Shown one piece after another: positions 16,303 through 26,010 of a DNA stretch of 64,000 nt. Below the pieces are notes generated by a model. It was not told the DNA's origin, searched no databases, and worked only from the letters and a program-made list of their open reading frames with translations. Origin of the DNA: Bradyrhizobium sp. CCGUVB1N3 (GTDB taxonomy: Bacteria > Pseudomonadota > Alphaproteobacteria > Rhizobiales > Xanthobacteraceae); assembly GCF_024199925.1 (NCBI RefSeq), contig NZ_JANADR010000001.1:1674001-1738000 (forward strand), given 5' to 3'. The translations under genes were made by a program, and so were the position numbers. Within the stretch, counting starts at the first letter, position 1. Each line of letters starts with the position of its first letter.

Positions 16303-17778
16303 TCACTTTGCAGGTCCGATAGCGAGTGCCATCTGCTTGATCTGCTCGTCGCGGCCGAAGTCCTTGGTGATCTTTTCCCAACCGGCCTCAATGTTCTTCA
16401 AGGCCTCGTCCACGGTGATCTCGCCAGCCATATAGCGCGCCAGCTCGGTGTCGAGAACGACCCCGGTGTACTGCTGCGCACCGGGGATCTTGAGGTCCGA
16501 AGACATGTTGGGGTTGTTGAGGGCATCGTTGATGGCGCCCATGTAGTTTTTGGCAAGGCCCTCATCCATGCCGGATTTCACCCAAAGGTCCGTGCTCTTG
16601 AGCTGGCTGAGGCGGTATGGGTTGAAGCCTGTCCAGCCCATGGTCACATCGACGTTGGATTGCTCTTTCTGACTTATGAACGACAAGAAGTCGTAGGCCG
16701 CCTGCTTTACCTTCGGGTCCGACTTGGCGTTGACGACGCCGCCCCAGCCGCCAAAGGCGGAGAACGGAGCATAGTTGATGCCGTCGATAGCATTCGGTGC
16801 AGACTCTTTGCTGACAGGAACAAGCTTGCCGGTCTTGCGGTCCAAAACTTCCTTCGAACCCACATTGGTGGCGTAGAGCTTGTTCTTGATCACCTTTGCG
16901 TCGTCTTCGAGCTGGAGCGGGCCCGGATCGCCCCATTCGATCAGGAGGCCGCATCGGCCCGACTTGAACAAGGAACGGGTGTCGCCGATGTCCATATTTA
17001 GTTCTTCAGGCGGTCCATATTTGCTTGTCTCTTTGTAGAGTTCAAAGGCCTTCTTCCAGCCGGCATTGTTGACAAGGGGCTTCATTGTGGCGTTTTCGAA
17101 CTGAAAGCCTTGGGCCGTCCCCTGAGTCTGAACGAACGTCGAAGCGATCGTCTGTACAGCGAAATAGCTCTGCGCGTTCCGCTTCTTGAAGATGCAGGAG
17201 CCATAGCCTGGCTTGCCGTCGCCGCTCATATCCTGGCCGTTGATTGCCTTGGCGATGGCGAGATAGTCGTCCCAGGTCTTGGGCGGCTGCAGATTGTTTT
17301 TCTCCAGGATGTCCTTCCGGTAATAGACCATTTGGAAGTCGCCATCGACCTGGATCACCATCGTATGCCCGCCGATCTTCTGGGCAAATTCGCGGAAATA
17401 GGGGGCGATGTCCTGGAGGTCGATCTTCTTGTCCTTCTCTATGTAGGGATCGAGATTTTCGAGCAGCCCAGCCGCCGCGAGCTCGACGCCCCAGCCGGCG
17501 GCGAAGACCGCAACATCGATGGAATTCGTTCCCGTGGACCAGTCCTGCTGCACCTTCGGGAAGATCTCAGCATACGGCACTTCATTGACGATGATCTTGG
17601 CGCCCGTCAGCTTCTCGAATTCCTTGCCGCGCTGGGACACTGCGCCGGCGATGACGGGTCCCGGGCGCGTCAGGATGTTAATCGTGATGCCGTCATACTG
17701 GCCGGCACCGGCGATGCCCGACCACCCGCACAAGGCGACAGCCGACGCGGCAGTTGCCGCAAGCTTTCGAATGTCCAT
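16303..17778 (-). CDS. ABC transporter extracellular sugar-binding protein
   Basis: 491 residues from the ATG at 17778 (GGGAGGGACCT ribosome-binding site). The signal peptide MDIRKLAATAASAVALCGWSGIAGAG is followed by a family 1 solute-binding fold (ITINILTRPGPVIAGAVSQ; GKEFEKLTGAKIIVNEVPYAEIFPKV; GDPGPLQLE; YDFLSFISQ). It captures substrate in the periplasm for the two permeases downstream. It is the first gene of the operon (binding protein, permease, permease, ATPase). No catabolic gene or regulator is adjacent, so the substrate cannot be named. Confidence 0.92.
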   Translation of the reverse strand: MDIRKLAATAASAVALCGWSGIAGAGQYDGITINILTRPGPVIAGAVSQRGKEFEKLTGAKIIVNEVPYAEIFPKVQQDWSTGTNSIDVAVFAAGWGVELAAAGLLENLDPYIEKDKKIDLQDIAPYFREFAQKIGGHTMVIQVDGDFQMVYYRKDILEKNNLQPPKTWDDYLAIAKAINGQDMSGDGKPGYGSCIFKKRNAQSYFAVQTIASTFVQTQGTAQGFQFENATMKPLVNNAGWKKAFELYKETSKYGPPEELNMDIGDTRSLFKSGRCGLLIEWGDPGPLQLEDDAKVIKNKLYATNVGSKEVLDRKTGKLVPVSKESAPNAIDGINYAPFSAFGGWGGVVNAKSDPKVKQAAYDFLSFISQKEQSNVDVTMGWTGFNPYRLSQLKSTDLWVKSGMDEGLAKNYMGAINDALNNPNMSSDLKIPGAQQYTGVVLDTELARYMAGEITVDEALKNIEAGWEKITKDFGRDEQIKQMALAIGPAK

Positions 17779-18030
17779 AGGTCCCTCCCGTGTACATTTG
17801 ATTGAAGTGCCGAGCCTGAGCCCACGCAATTCGTAGCCTACAGCATTTCGCTGTCCGGAAAAGCCTGTGCATTCTTAATATGGTGATTGGCGCGCTGTCC
17901 TGCCGGCCTGGAGCTGGTGTGCAAGCGCAGCAAGACCGAGTGCAGGTCATCAGCATCGCGGCCGCCGGGAAATGGTCCTCGACCTCGCCGCCAACCTGGG
18001 CCTCCTTCATCGGCAACTGGCCAACCAACC

Positions 18031-18258
18031 GCCATTGAGGAAGTGCTGGCACGTCTCGGACAACTGCTTGCCGATTTTCCCGAAGTCATCGAAGCCTATC
18101 TTACCACCGGCGATTGCGATTACCTCGTGAAGGTGGCGGTCGAAGGCACCGCGGGCTACGAGCGCTTCCTGCGTGAAAAGCGCTATCGCATTCCAGGCAT
18201 CCGCCACAGCCGGTCCGCTCGGCCCTCAGATGCTGACGCCCGGCCCTTGGGAAGCTAG
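18031..18258 (+). pseudogene. Remnant of an Lrp/AsnC-family regulator (ligand-binding part)
   Basis: The frame reads AIEEVLARLGQLLADFPEVI, then EAYLTTGDCDYLVKVAVEG and YERFLREKRYRIPGIRHSRS, the RAM/ligand-binding domain of Lrp/AsnC regulators. The N-terminal helix-turn-helix and linker are missing: sequence before 18031 is unrelated in this frame. About 60 of the usual 150 residues remain. It faces the MmyB-type regulator gene tail to tail. Confidence 0.6.
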
Positions 18259-19028
18259 ACCGGCGTGTAGATGACGAGCTTCAACGCCGGATCGTCATTG
18301 GCCTGAAAACTCGTGTGCTCGAAATGCAGCACGCCCTTAGTGGGATGAGACATGGTCTTGCGGCCCGAGATGGTGCTGCGGATCTCGTGCGCCTCCCACC
18401 ATTTGACGAACTCCGGACTGCCCTGCCGCAGCCGTACCAGCAATTCGGCGAATGCGGGATCGCCTGCCCAGACGTCGTGGGTGGCACGAAACATCGCCAC
18501 CATGCCCTTGGCCACTTCCGCCCAGCTCGCACCGTAAGATTTTCGCGTCTGCTTGTTGGTCATCATGAGGAGCAGCGTGTTGCGATCCTCCTCATGCAGC
18601 CGTCCGAACGCAAAGACCTCCTCGGCTGCATCATTCCAGGCCAGCACGTCCCAGCGCCGCCCGGTGACGTAAGCTGGCTGATCCAGGCTCTCGATCATCC
18701 GCCGAATGGGCGGCGGCACGACCTCGCGCGTGAACGCGCCCCTCGCGCCGTCGCGCGCCAGCGCCTTCAGATGCGCATACTCAGTCTTGCTCAGACGTAA
18801 CGCCCTAGCCAGCGCATCGATCGTGGTGACCGACGGGCTCACGGTGCGACCCTGCTCGAGGCGGATGTACCAGTCGACGCCGATGCCTGCGAGCTGCGCC
18901 ACCTCCTCGCGCCGCAGCCCCGCCGTGCGCCGCCTGGGTCCTGCGGGAAGGCCGACGGATTTCGGCGTCAGCTTCTCACGGCGCGAGCGCAGGAAGTCGC
19001 CGAATTCGACACGCCGGGGATCGGCCAC
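18255..19028 (-). CDS. Helix-turn-helix regulator with MmyB-like ligand-binding domain
   Basis: 257 residues if it starts at GTG 19028, chosen because GGAGAG stands 6 bases before it and because family members begin near ADPRRVEFGDFLRSRRE. An ATG at 19061 or 19088 is possible, but the first lies at the predicted transcription start and the second within the promoter. The HTH_31/Xre domain occupies residues 7-75 (RTAGLRREEVAQLAGIGVDW, YIRLEQGR). The MmyB-like PAS-type domain follows (ESLDQPAYVTGRRWDVLAWN). It ends DPALKLVIYTPV. Such regulators often control a divergently transcribed oxidoreductase, here the broken dehydrogenase gene. Confidence 0.88.
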   Translation of the reverse strand: MADPRRVEFGDFLRSRREKLTPKSVGLPAGPRRRTAGLRREEVAQLAGIGVDWYIRLEQGRTVSPSVTTIDALARALRLSKTEYAHLKALARDGARGAFTREVVPPPIRRMIESLDQPAYVTGRRWDVLAWNDAAEEVFAFGRLHEEDRNTLLLMMTNKQTRKSYGASWAEVAKGMVAMFRATHDVWAGDPAFAELLVRLRQGSPEFVKWWEAHEIRSTISGRKTMSHPTKGVLHFEHTSFQANDDPALKLVIYTPV

Positions 19029-19070
19029 GATCTCTCTCCGCCTGTTACGCAGGGCCTCCATAATACTAGG

Positions 19071-19098
19071 ATAATACCAGGCCTTCATGCGCCTTCAA
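19071..19098 (-). promoter_or_regulatory. Sigma-70 promoter of the MmyB-type regulator
   Basis: Minus strand: TTGAAG (19093-19098), 16-base spacer, TATTAT (19071-19076). A second TATTAT copy directly follows (GGTATTATCC TAGTATTATGG), forming a direct repeat that may be the regulator's own operator. It implies a leader of about 35 bases to the GTG at 19028. Confidence 0.5.
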
Positions 19099-19141
19099 GG
19101 CAGGCGCATATGCGCCTCTATTCGAATATGAGGTGAACATC

Positions 19142-20221
19142 ATGAAAGCCGCCGTCCTCAAATCCCTGGGAACACCACTCGTCATCGAGGATGTCCCCGC
19201 TCCCGTGCTCGGCACCGGTGAGGTCATCGTCGACGTCGTCGCCACCCGCGTGCTGCCGTACCTGAACGAGGTCTTCAGCGGCGCGCGCAATTACGCGCTT
19301 GACCTTCCCGTGATCCCGGGCCCCGGCGGCATCGGCCGTGTCCGCGCCATCGGACCGGATGCGACCAGGCTTGCGGTCGGCGATTGGGTGTTTTGCGATC
19401 CGACCGTGCGCTCCCGCGACGACGCACTGTCGCCCGACATCACCCTGCAGGCGCTGAGCGCCCGCGACGAGGGCGGCATGAAGCTGCAAAAGCACTTCCG
19501 TCACGGCTCGTTCGCCGAGCAGATGCGCGTGCCAACGGAGAACGCGAAGCGGCTCGGCGAGATCACCTCCGTCGAGGCCACGCAATGATGCGCGCTCGGC
19601 ACCATGCTGGTGCCCTATGGCGGCTTCCTCGCAGCGAATGTCAAAGCCGGCGAGACCGTGCTGGTCAGCGGCGCCACCGGCAATTTCGGCAGCGCCGCCG
19701 TGGCCGTGGCGCTCGCCATGGGCGCAGCCTGCGTCGTGGCGCCGGGGCGCAACGAAAAGATCCTCGCCGATCTCGTGCGGCGTTTCGGCGCGCGCGTGAG
19801 GCCCGTGAAGCTCTCCGGCAACGAGAGCGACGACCGCGAGCAGATGAAGCGCGCCGCACCCGCGCCGATCGATTGCGTGTTCGACATCATGCCGCCCTCG
19901 GTCAGTCCCACGGTGGTGCGCGCTGCGATCATGACGGTGCGCGCCTACGGCCGCGTCGTGCTGATGGGCGGCGTCGGCATGGCCGGTGGACCCGGGCTGG
20001 AGCTGCCCTACCCCTGGGTCATGCGCAATTGCGTCACCATCCATGGCGTCTGGATGTATCCGCCCGATGCGGCGGTCCGCCTGATCGCGCTCGTGCGCGC
20101 CGGGCTGCTTCGGCTCGATCACTACGAGACGACGGCGTTCGATCTCGACCAAGCCAACGAGGCCGTCGCGCACGCCGCCGCCCATGCCGGCCCGTTCAAG
20201 ATGACGGTGATCCGGCCGTAG
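19142..20221 (+). pseudogene. Zinc-type alcohol dehydrogenase/quinone oxidoreductase, interrupted by in-frame TGA
   Basis: An MDR-family dehydrogenase. The N-terminal GroES-like part (MKAAVLKSLGTPLVIEDVPA...) runs to ...VEATQ and is stopped by TGA at 19586-19588. The same frame continues at once with CALGTMLVPYGGFL, then the Rossmann motif VSGATGNFGSAAVAVALAMG, and ends ...PFKMTVIRP. No base is gained or lost, so this is a nonsense change (TGG to TGA is the simplest). An ATG at 19604 could start a 205-residue C-terminal piece, but no ribosome-binding site precedes it. The start ATG 19142 has GAGGTGAAC before it. The rest looks intact, so decay is recent, or it is a sequencing error. Confidence 0.8.
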
Positions 20222-20242
20222 CCCATCCCCGCGTGCAACGAT

Positions 20243-20352
20243 GATGGCATAGTGCCGCTGATTTGCCCGACGCGTCAATCGGCTTCGCAAAATCCGCAAG
20301 ACGCGAGCCGGCGGCCGCCGGCTACTTTGCATGGGGTTGTTTTCGAGATTTT
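20243..20352 (-). repeat. Dispersed Bradyrhizobium-type repeat, copy 1
   Basis: On the minus strand it begins with CTCGAAAACAACCCCATGCA and ends with GGGCAAATCAGCGGCACTAT. Both ends match the copy at 37849-37956, while the middles differ. It abuts the lolD stop codon. I know this motif as frequent in Bradyrhizobium intergenic regions. Confidence 0.6.
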
Positions 20353-21049
20353 AGTCGAGCTCGACAACCTGGCCGTTGGAAAGCGACACCCGCCGATCCA
20401 TGCGGCCGGCGAGCTCCATGTTGTGGGTCGCGATCAGCATCGAGACTTGGGTCGCCTTGACGAGCTGCATCAGGGCCTGGAACACGTGCTCGGCGGTACC
20501 GGGATCGAGGTTGCCGGTCGGCTCGTCCGCAAACAGCACGCGCGGCGCGTTGGCGACCGCGCGTGCGATCGCGACGCGCTGCTGCTCGCCACCCGACAGC
20601 TCGGCCGGTCGATGGGTGATGCGGTCGCCGAGCCCGAGATAGGACAGGATCTCCTTGGCACGGTTGACGCTCTCGGAGCGCTTCAGGCCGCGGATCATCT
20701 GCGGCAGCATGACGTTCTCCAGCGCCGAGAATTCAGGCAGCAGCCGGTGCGACTGGTAGACGAAGCCGATCTCGGTGCGGCGAAGCTGTGTGCGCTCGAT
20801 GTCGGGCAGTTGCGAGGTCGGGGAGCCCCCGACATAGACCTCACCGGAATCGGGCGCCTCGAGCAGGCCCGCGATATGCAGCAGCGTCGACTTGCCCGAA
20901 CCCGACGGCGCCACGAGCGCCACCGACTGTCCGGGCCACAGCGCGAGCTTGGCACCGTCCAGGATGGTCAGCACGTTCTCGCCCTGCACGTACTGCCGCT
21001 TTATCTCGTGGAGATAAATGACCGGTACATCTTCCGCCCCCTGCTCCAT
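20351..21049 (-). CDS. lolD: Lipoprotein-releasing system ATP-binding protein LolD
   Basis: 232 residues from the ATG at 21049. Walker A is APSGSGKST, the Q-loop [21 protein letters not shown], the signature [17 protein letters not shown], Walker [13 protein letters not shown] and the switch His IATHNMEL. It powers the extraction of lipoproteins from the inner membrane for transfer to LolA. It lies 7 bases after the lolC/E gene. The assignment to LolD rather than another MacB-type ATPase rests on the neighbouring LolC/E permease and the conserved lol-dnaE gene order. Confidence 0.93.
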   Translation of the reverse strand: MEQGAEDVPVIYLHEIKRQYVQGENVLTILDGAKLALWPGQSVALVAPSGSGKSTLLHIAGLLEAPDSGEVYVGGSPTSQLPDIERTQLRRTEIGFVYQSHRLLPEFSALENVMLPQMIRGLKRSESVNRAKEILSYLGLGDRITHRPAELSGGEQQRVAIARAVANAPRVLFADEPTGNLDPGTAEHVFQALMQLVKATQVSMLIATHNMELAGRMDRRVSLSNGQVVELD

Positions 21050-21056
21050 CAGCCCC

Positions 21057-22337
21057 TCACTCGTACCGGAGCGCTTCGACGGGATCGAGACGCGCGGCGC
21101 GCCAGGACGGGTAGAGCGTCGCAAGGAACGACAGCGTCAGCGCCATGATGACCACCGCCGTGGTCTCGCCGACATCGATCTCGGCAGGCAGGCGGGACAG
21201 GAAATACAGCTCCGGCGAGAACAATTCCGTGCTGGTGAGCCAGGACAGGAACTGCCGGATCGATTCGATATTGAGGCAGATGACAAGGCCGACGAAGAAG
21301 CCGACAAGCGTGCCGACCACGCCGATCGAGGCGCCCGTGATCAGGAATATCCGCATGATCGAGCCTTGCGAGGCGCCCATCGTGCGCAGGATCGCGATGT
21401 CGCTGCCCTTGTCCTTCACCAGCATGATCAGGCCGGACACGATGTTGAGCGCGGCCACCAGCACGATCATGGTGAGGATCAGGAACATCACGTTGCGCTC
21501 GACCTGGAGCGCATTGAAGAAGGTCGAGTTGCGCTGCCGCCAGTCGACCAGGAACACCGGGCGGCCGGCGGCTTCCGTCACCGCCTTGCGAAACGCGTCG
21601 ATGCGATCGGGATTGGTGGTGAACACCTCGATCGCGGTGACATCGTTGTTGCGGTTGAAATAGGCCTGTGCTTCCGGAAGCGGCATGAAGACGAAGCCGG
21701 CGTCATATTCGGACATGCCGATCTCGAACACCGCGACGATCTTGTAGGGCTTGATCCGCGGCGTCGTGCCCATCGGCGTGACCGCGCCCTTCGGCGCGAC
21801 CAGTGTCACGCTGTCGCCGGCATGCAGCGACAATTGGTCGGCGAGCCGCCGGCCGATCGCCACGCCCTGCCCTTCGTCGAAATTCTCGATCGAGCCCTGC
21901 TTGATGTTCTTGGCGATCGAGGTGAGGTTGTTCAGATCATCGGCGCGGATGCCGCGCACCAAGACGCCGGAGGCATTGAACGGCGATGAGGCCAACGCCT
22001 GGCCGTCGACCACGGGGGCGGCGAGCCGCACGCCGTCGACCTGGCTGATGCGCTCGGCGACATCCTTCCAGTCGGTCAGCGGCGATTCCAGCGGCTGCAC
22101 CAGGATGTGGCCGTTGAGGCCGAGGATCTTGTCGAGCAGCTCCTTGCGGAAGCCGTTCATGACGGCCATCACGATGATCAGCGTGGCGACGCCAAGCATG
22201 ATGCCGAGGAAGGAGAACCCGGCGATGACCGAGATGAATCCTTCCTTGCGGCGCGCCCGCAAGTAGCGCGCCGACAACATCCATTCGAACGGCGCGAAGG
22301 GCGCGGTTTGCACAGGCTCGGTCATGGTCTCATCCAT
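21057..22337 (-). CDS. lolC: Lipoprotein-releasing system transmembrane protein LolC/LolE
   Basis: 426 residues from ATG 22337; ATG 22325 is an equally possible start. One helix near the N-terminus ([31 protein letters not shown] family signature), a large MacB-type periplasmic domain, and three C-terminal helices ([54 protein letters not shown]). It ends [17 protein letters not shown], as in LolC/E and FtsX-like proteins. Alphaproteobacteria have a single LolC/E-type (LolF-like) protein working as a homodimer with LolD. It releases outer-membrane lipoproteins. Confidence 0.92.
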   Translation of the reverse strand: MDETMTEPVQTAPFAPFEWMLSARYLRARRKEGFISVIAGFSFLGIMLGVATLIIVMAVMNGFRKELLDKILGLNGHILVQPLESPLTDWKDVAERISQVDGVRLAAPVVDGQALASSPFNASGVLVRGIRADDLNNLTSIAKNIKQGSIENFDEGQGVAIGRRLADQLSLHAGDSVTLVAPKGAVTPMGTTPRIKPYKIVAVFEIGMSEYDAGFVFMPLPEAQAYFNRNNDVTAIEVFTTNPDRIDAFRKAVTEAAGRPVFLVDWRQRNSTFFNALQVERNVMFLILTMIVLVAALNIVSGLIMLVKDKGSDIAILRTMGASQGSIMRIFLITGASIGVVGTLVGFFVGLVICLNIESIRQFLSWLTSTELFSPELYFLSRLPAEIDVGETTAVVIMALTLSFLATLYPSWRAARLDPVEALRYE

Positions 22338-22411
22338 CGCTCGATAATCCCATGATTCGGGGTCAAATGTGGCCGGATTGCCTGCCCCGCAGATGGCGCG
22401 GTGGATAATAT

Positions 22412-23731
22412 TCAACCGGTCAGGCGCGCGACCGCGTCGGCCGGCGACATGGTCTCGCGCGAGCCATCGGCGCGCCGCTTGATCTCGACCTTGCCGTCGG
22501 CGAGCCCCTTCGGCCCGATCATGATCTGCCAGGGGATGCCGATCAGGTCGGCCGCGGCGAACTTGGCACCGGCGCGCTGGTCGGTATCGTCGTAAAGCAC
22601 GTCGACGCCCTTAGCCTGGAGTTCGGCATAGAGCTTCTCGCAGGCCGCATCGACGGCAGCATCGCCCTGCTTGAGATTGAGCACGACGGCCCGGAACGGC
22701 GCCACGGCTTCCGGCCATTTGATGCCGGCCTCGTCATGACAGGCCTCGATGATGGCACCGGCCAGGCGCGAGACGCCGACGCCGTAGGAGCCGCCGTGGA
22801 TCGGTACGTCGACGCCGTCGGGCCCCGCCACCGTCGCCTTCATCGGCTCGGAATATTTGGTACCGAAATAGAAGATCTGGCCGACCTCGATGCCGCGGGT
22901 GTTCAGCCGCTTGGCTTCGGGCACCTCCTGCTCGAAGCGCGCGGCATCGTGCACGTCTTCGGTCGCGGCATAGACCGAGGTCCACTGCTTGATGATCGGC
23001 GTCAGATCGCTCTCGTAGTCGACGTCCTCGCCCGGCACCGGCAGATCGAGCACGTCGCGATTGATGAAGACGCCGGACTCGCCGGTCTCGGCGAGCACGA
23101 TGAACTCGTGGCTGAGATCGCCGCCGATCGGGCCGGTCTCGGCACGCATCGGGATCGCCTTCAGCCCCATCCGCGCGAAGGTGCGCAAGTACGCGACGAA
23201 CATCTTGTTGTAGGCGACGCGCGCGGCTGCCTCGTTGAGATCGAAGGAATAGGCATCCTTCATCAGGAATTCGCGACCGCGCATCACGCCGAAGCGCGGA
23301 CGCTGCTCGTCGCGGAATTTCCATTGAATATGATAGAGATTGAGCGGCAGGTTCTTGTACGACTTCACATAGGCGCGGAAGATCTCGGTGATCATTTCCT
23401 CGTTGGTCGGCCCGTACAGGAGCTCGCGCTTGTGGCGGTCGGCGATGCGCAGCATCTCCGGACCATAGGCATCGTAGCGGCCGCTCTCGCGCCAGAGATC
23501 GGCAAGCTGCAAGGTCGGCATCAGCACCTCGATCGCGCCCGAGCGATCCTGCTCCTCGCGCACGATCTGCTCGATCTTCTTGAGCACGCGGAAGCCGAGC
23601 GGCAGCCAGGCATAGATGCCCGCGGCCTCCTGCCTGATCATGCCTGCGCGCAGCATCAGGCGATGCGAGACGATCTCCGCCTCTTTCGGATTTTCTTTCA
23701 GGATGGGCAGAAAGAACCGGGACAACCGCAT
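22412..23731 (-). CDS. proS: Prolyl-tRNA synthetase (short alphaproteobacterial type)
   Basis: 439 residues, the length of the alphaproteobacterial form that lacks the editing insertion of E. coli ProS. Class II motifs: motif 1 around [20 protein letters not shown], motif 2 around [19 protein letters not shown], motif 3 around [17 protein letters not shown]. The C-terminal anticodon-binding domain contains [26 protein letters not shown]. It charges tRNA-Pro in the cytoplasm. The lolC/E gene follows on the same strand. Confidence 0.97.
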   Translation of the reverse strand: MRLSRFFLPILKENPKEAEIVSHRLMLRAGMIRQEAAGIYAWLPLGFRVLKKIEQIVREEQDRSGAIEVLMPTLQLADLWRESGRYDAYGPEMLRIADRHKRELLYGPTNEEMITEIFRAYVKSYKNLPLNLYHIQWKFRDEQRPRFGVMRGREFLMKDAYSFDLNEAAARVAYNKMFVAYLRTFARMGLKAIPMRAETGPIGGDLSHEFIVLAETGESGVFINRDVLDLPVPGEDVDYESDLTPIIKQWTSVYAATEDVHDAARFEQEVPEAKRLNTRGIEVGQIFYFGTKYSEPMKATVAGPDGVDVPIHGGSYGVGVSRLAGAIIEACHDEAGIKWPEAVAPFRAVVLNLKQGDAAVDAACEKLYAELQAKGVDVLYDDTDQRAGAKFAAADLIGIPWQIMIGPKGLADGKVEIKRRADGSRETMSPADAVARLTG

Positions 23732-23905
23732 GGATACACTCGAAGAATCAGTGAGGGGTTGCAGTGAAACCGGATTGGGAGCGAAAACACAAGGCCGGGA
23801 ATGAAGAAAACGCGCTAACGTGACGAAATTCCTGTCATTTTTCTGTTTCCTTGATGTCCTGCTTGAACACGCAGGCGGCCGTTTCGGAACCCGGAGGCGA
23901 AGCCC

Positions 23906-25468
23906 TCAACGCGGCGCGACCTCGACCTCGTCCTCGAGCGTGATCTTCTCGAAATCGGTCACCAGCGCATCGATGCGCACATGCCAGCGGCCGGCGAACG
24001 GCAGCTCGACCTTGCGCACGTGCCAGTAGCCGTCAGTGCCGAGCTCGGCATCGTATTCGATCGGCTCGATGCCGCGCTCCGGCAGGCTCAGGGTCAGCGT
24101 CGCTTCCTTGGCCTGGAGAGGCGTCGCCTCCTCTGTCATGAGCTGGAGGACGAAATCGTCGGTGCCCGCCTTACCGGGCGATACCAGGACCTGGAACATC
24201 GCCTTCTCACCGTGGATATGGATCGCAAGCGGTGCCTCCGGGACGATCGTGCGCGGCGGCGGCGTAAAGCGCCAACCGGCGACGACGGCGAAGACGGCAA
24301 GCGCAAGCGCGCATTCGGCCAGGATCGAGCGCCTGAGAGCGGAGGCTGCCTTGAGGTTCTTGGCCAGCGCCGGTGTGAGGCGAAAGCGGTTGATCGCGGC
24401 AAGCGCCAGCAGCGCGGCGACGAGCGCGAGCTTGATCGAGAGGATGATGCCGTATTTGGTCTCGACCAAAGCAACAAAGCTCTCGAGCTGAATGACAGCC
24501 AGCGCCAGGCCGGTCAGCGCCAGGATGGCGACGACCGGCAGGGCAACGCGCGAGAACCGGCTCAGGATCGGCAGTGTGGCGGCCGTCGGTCTCGACATCA
24601 GAACGGCCAGCGGCGCCAGTGCGCCCATCCAGAATGTGATGCCGAGGCCATGGAGAAAGATCGCCGGCCGCGTCAGCGCTTCCGGCGGAGCAGTCGCGGC
24701 GTGGCCGGTGCTGGAGAGCGACAGGCCGACGCCGGTGAGCGCGATGGCCGAGAGAACGCGCGCACCCTGCCCTCCACACAGCGCGACTCCGGCGGCCAGC
24801 ATGGCGGCGATCGCGATCAGAAGCGCGGGGCCGGCACTCGTCGTGAATGCAATCGTCCAGGGCGCGGACGTCAGAAGTGCGGTGAGCGACAGACCGAGGA
24901 GATCGAGCCCCAACAGGGGAAGCGAGACGAACGCACTCAGCGCGCCCACGACAAGCGCAGCACGCGGCACAAGCATGCCATTCGTCGATCGCGCGATCCA
25001 AACCGCAAAGAACACGCCGCCAACGCCCGCGAAGAGCCCGAGATAGAGCCCTATCCGCGTCAGCCAGATCAGCGCGTTCACACCGCCATCGGCGGCCGCG
25101 GGAACTTGCGTCGCGGACGGCGCGCCGATCGAGAACATGACCGATCCCGCGACGGGATGGCCATCCTGCGAGATCACGCGATAGCTGACGACCACCGTGC
25201 CCTGCGGGAGAACCTGCGGTACCGCGATCGAAATGGTCTCGCCGGACACGCTGACGCGGGCCTCGTCGCGCGCCTTTCCGGTCCCGTCGATCAGCCGGAT
25301 CGCGCCGGGCGTCACCGCCTCGTTGAAGCGCAGCTCGACGCTCTTCGGCGCGCTCGCAACGATGCTGCCGTTGGCCGGCTCGACCGAGACCAGCGCCGCA
25401 TGCGCCGACGCACCGGTCACAAAGCCGATGCAGACCAGCAGCGTCGCGAGCGCGGCGAGGACGCGCAT
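23906..25468 (-). CDS. CopC-CopD fusion, copper import/resistance membrane protein
   Basis: 520 residues. The signal peptide ends at SAHAAL, so the mature protein starts with or near His23, the copper ligand of CopC. The CopC domain runs to about residue 115 (VEPANGSIVASAPKSVELRFNE; VVSYRVISQDGHPVAGSVMFSI), followed by eight CopD-type helices (residues 130-400, with HAATAPPEALTRPAIFLHGLG) and a C-terminal periplasmic beta domain of about 110 residues (TPPPRTIVPEAPLAIHIHG...). CopD-type proteins move copper across the inner membrane. The start overlaps the YcnI stop (TGATG), so the two are co-translated. Confidence 0.93.
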   Translation of the reverse strand: MRVLAALATLLVCIGFVTGASAHAALVSVEPANGSIVASAPKSVELRFNEAVTPGAIRLIDGTGKARDEARVSVSGETISIAVPQVLPQGTVVVSYRVISQDGHPVAGSVMFSIGAPSATQVPAAADGGVNALIWLTRIGLYLGLFAGVGGVFFAVWIARSTNGMLVPRAALVVGALSAFVSLPLLGLDLLGLSLTALLTSAPWTIAFTTSAGPALLIAIAAMLAAGVALCGGQGARVLSAIALTGVGLSLSSTGHAATAPPEALTRPAIFLHGLGITFWMGALAPLAVLMSRPTAATLPILSRFSRVALPVVAILALTGLALAVIQLESFVALVETKYGIILSIKLALVAALLALAAINRFRLTPALAKNLKAASALRRSILAECALALAVFAVVAGWRFTPPPRTIVPEAPLAIHIHGEKAMFQVLVSPGKAGTDDFVLQLMTEEATPLQAKEATLTLSLPERGIEPIEYDAELGTDGYWHVRKVELPFAGRWHVRIDALVTDFEKITLEDEVEVAPR

Positions 25469-25995
25469 CAGGGCTTTGGCAGCAGCTTCACGCCAGGCGC
25501 CGGCGATTTGCCCTCATGCGAAGGGGTCGCCCCCTCCGCGGGGATCTCGATCCAGCGGCTGACGCCCTTCTCGCATTCCTGCACGACCGGGAAATACAGC
25601 ATCGTGTTCGGCTTCAGGCTGTCGGTGAGAAACGTGCTGATCACGAACTCATCATAGTTGTGATCCGGCAGCTTGCCGCCCGACCACACCACTTCCTTCG
25701 GCCCGGACGAGACCTTGTTGCCGTGGTAATCGTATTCGCCGGTGTACTTGCCCTCGACGACGTCGACGCTCCAGCCGGCCTTCGGCATCGGCTTCACGGC
25801 GATGACGCCTTCAGGAATCTGCACGCGGATCTTCACCGTCGGCGAGCCGGCGCAGCCATGCGGTACGGCGAACACGGCCTTGTAGGACGCGCCGGCCATC
25901 GCCTGCTTGGTCTCCAGCGAGATATGCGCGCTTGCGGACGTGCCCGCCAACACGCATGCGGCCATCGTGGTGGCGTAAATCAAACCTGTTCGCAT
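25468..25995 (-). CDS. YcnI family copper-binding protein (DUF1775)
   Basis: 175 residues. The signal peptide MRTGLIYATTMAACVLAGTSASA leaves His24 as the mature N-terminus (AHISLETKQAMAGASYKAVF), the ligand of the monohistidine brace described for YcnI. The DUF1775 features GCAGSPTVKIRVQIPEGV and AGWSVDVVEGKY are present. It presumably binds Cu(II) in the periplasm and passes it to the adjacent CopC-CopD fusion. The same YcnI/CopCD pairing is seen in Bacillus. Its start lies 15 bases after the DJ-1/PfpI gene. Confidence 0.92.
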   Translation of the reverse strand: MRTGLIYATTMAACVLAGTSASAHISLETKQAMAGASYKAVFAVPHGCAGSPTVKIRVQIPEGVIAVKPMPKAGWSVDVVEGKYTGEYDYHGNKVSSGPKEVVWSGGKLPDHNYDEFVISTFLTDSLKPNTMLYFPVVQECEKGVSRWIEIPAEGATPSHEGKSPAPGVKLLPKP

Positions 25996-26010
25996 TGGAG
26001 CCTCACTTGT

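Noticed and set aside
17110..17805. 231-codon plus-strand frame over the sugar-binding protein gene
   Set aside because: Antisense shadow; the minus strand has a signal peptide and a full solute-binding protein.
19586..19588. Selenocysteine codon in the dehydrogenase gene
   Set aside because: No SECIS-like hairpin was evident just downstream, the position most simply fits Trp, and this family is not known to use selenocysteine.
23981..25657. 558-codon plus-strand open frame
   Set aside because: Antisense to the CopC-CopD fusion; very Arg/Asp/Gln-rich with no recognisable fold.
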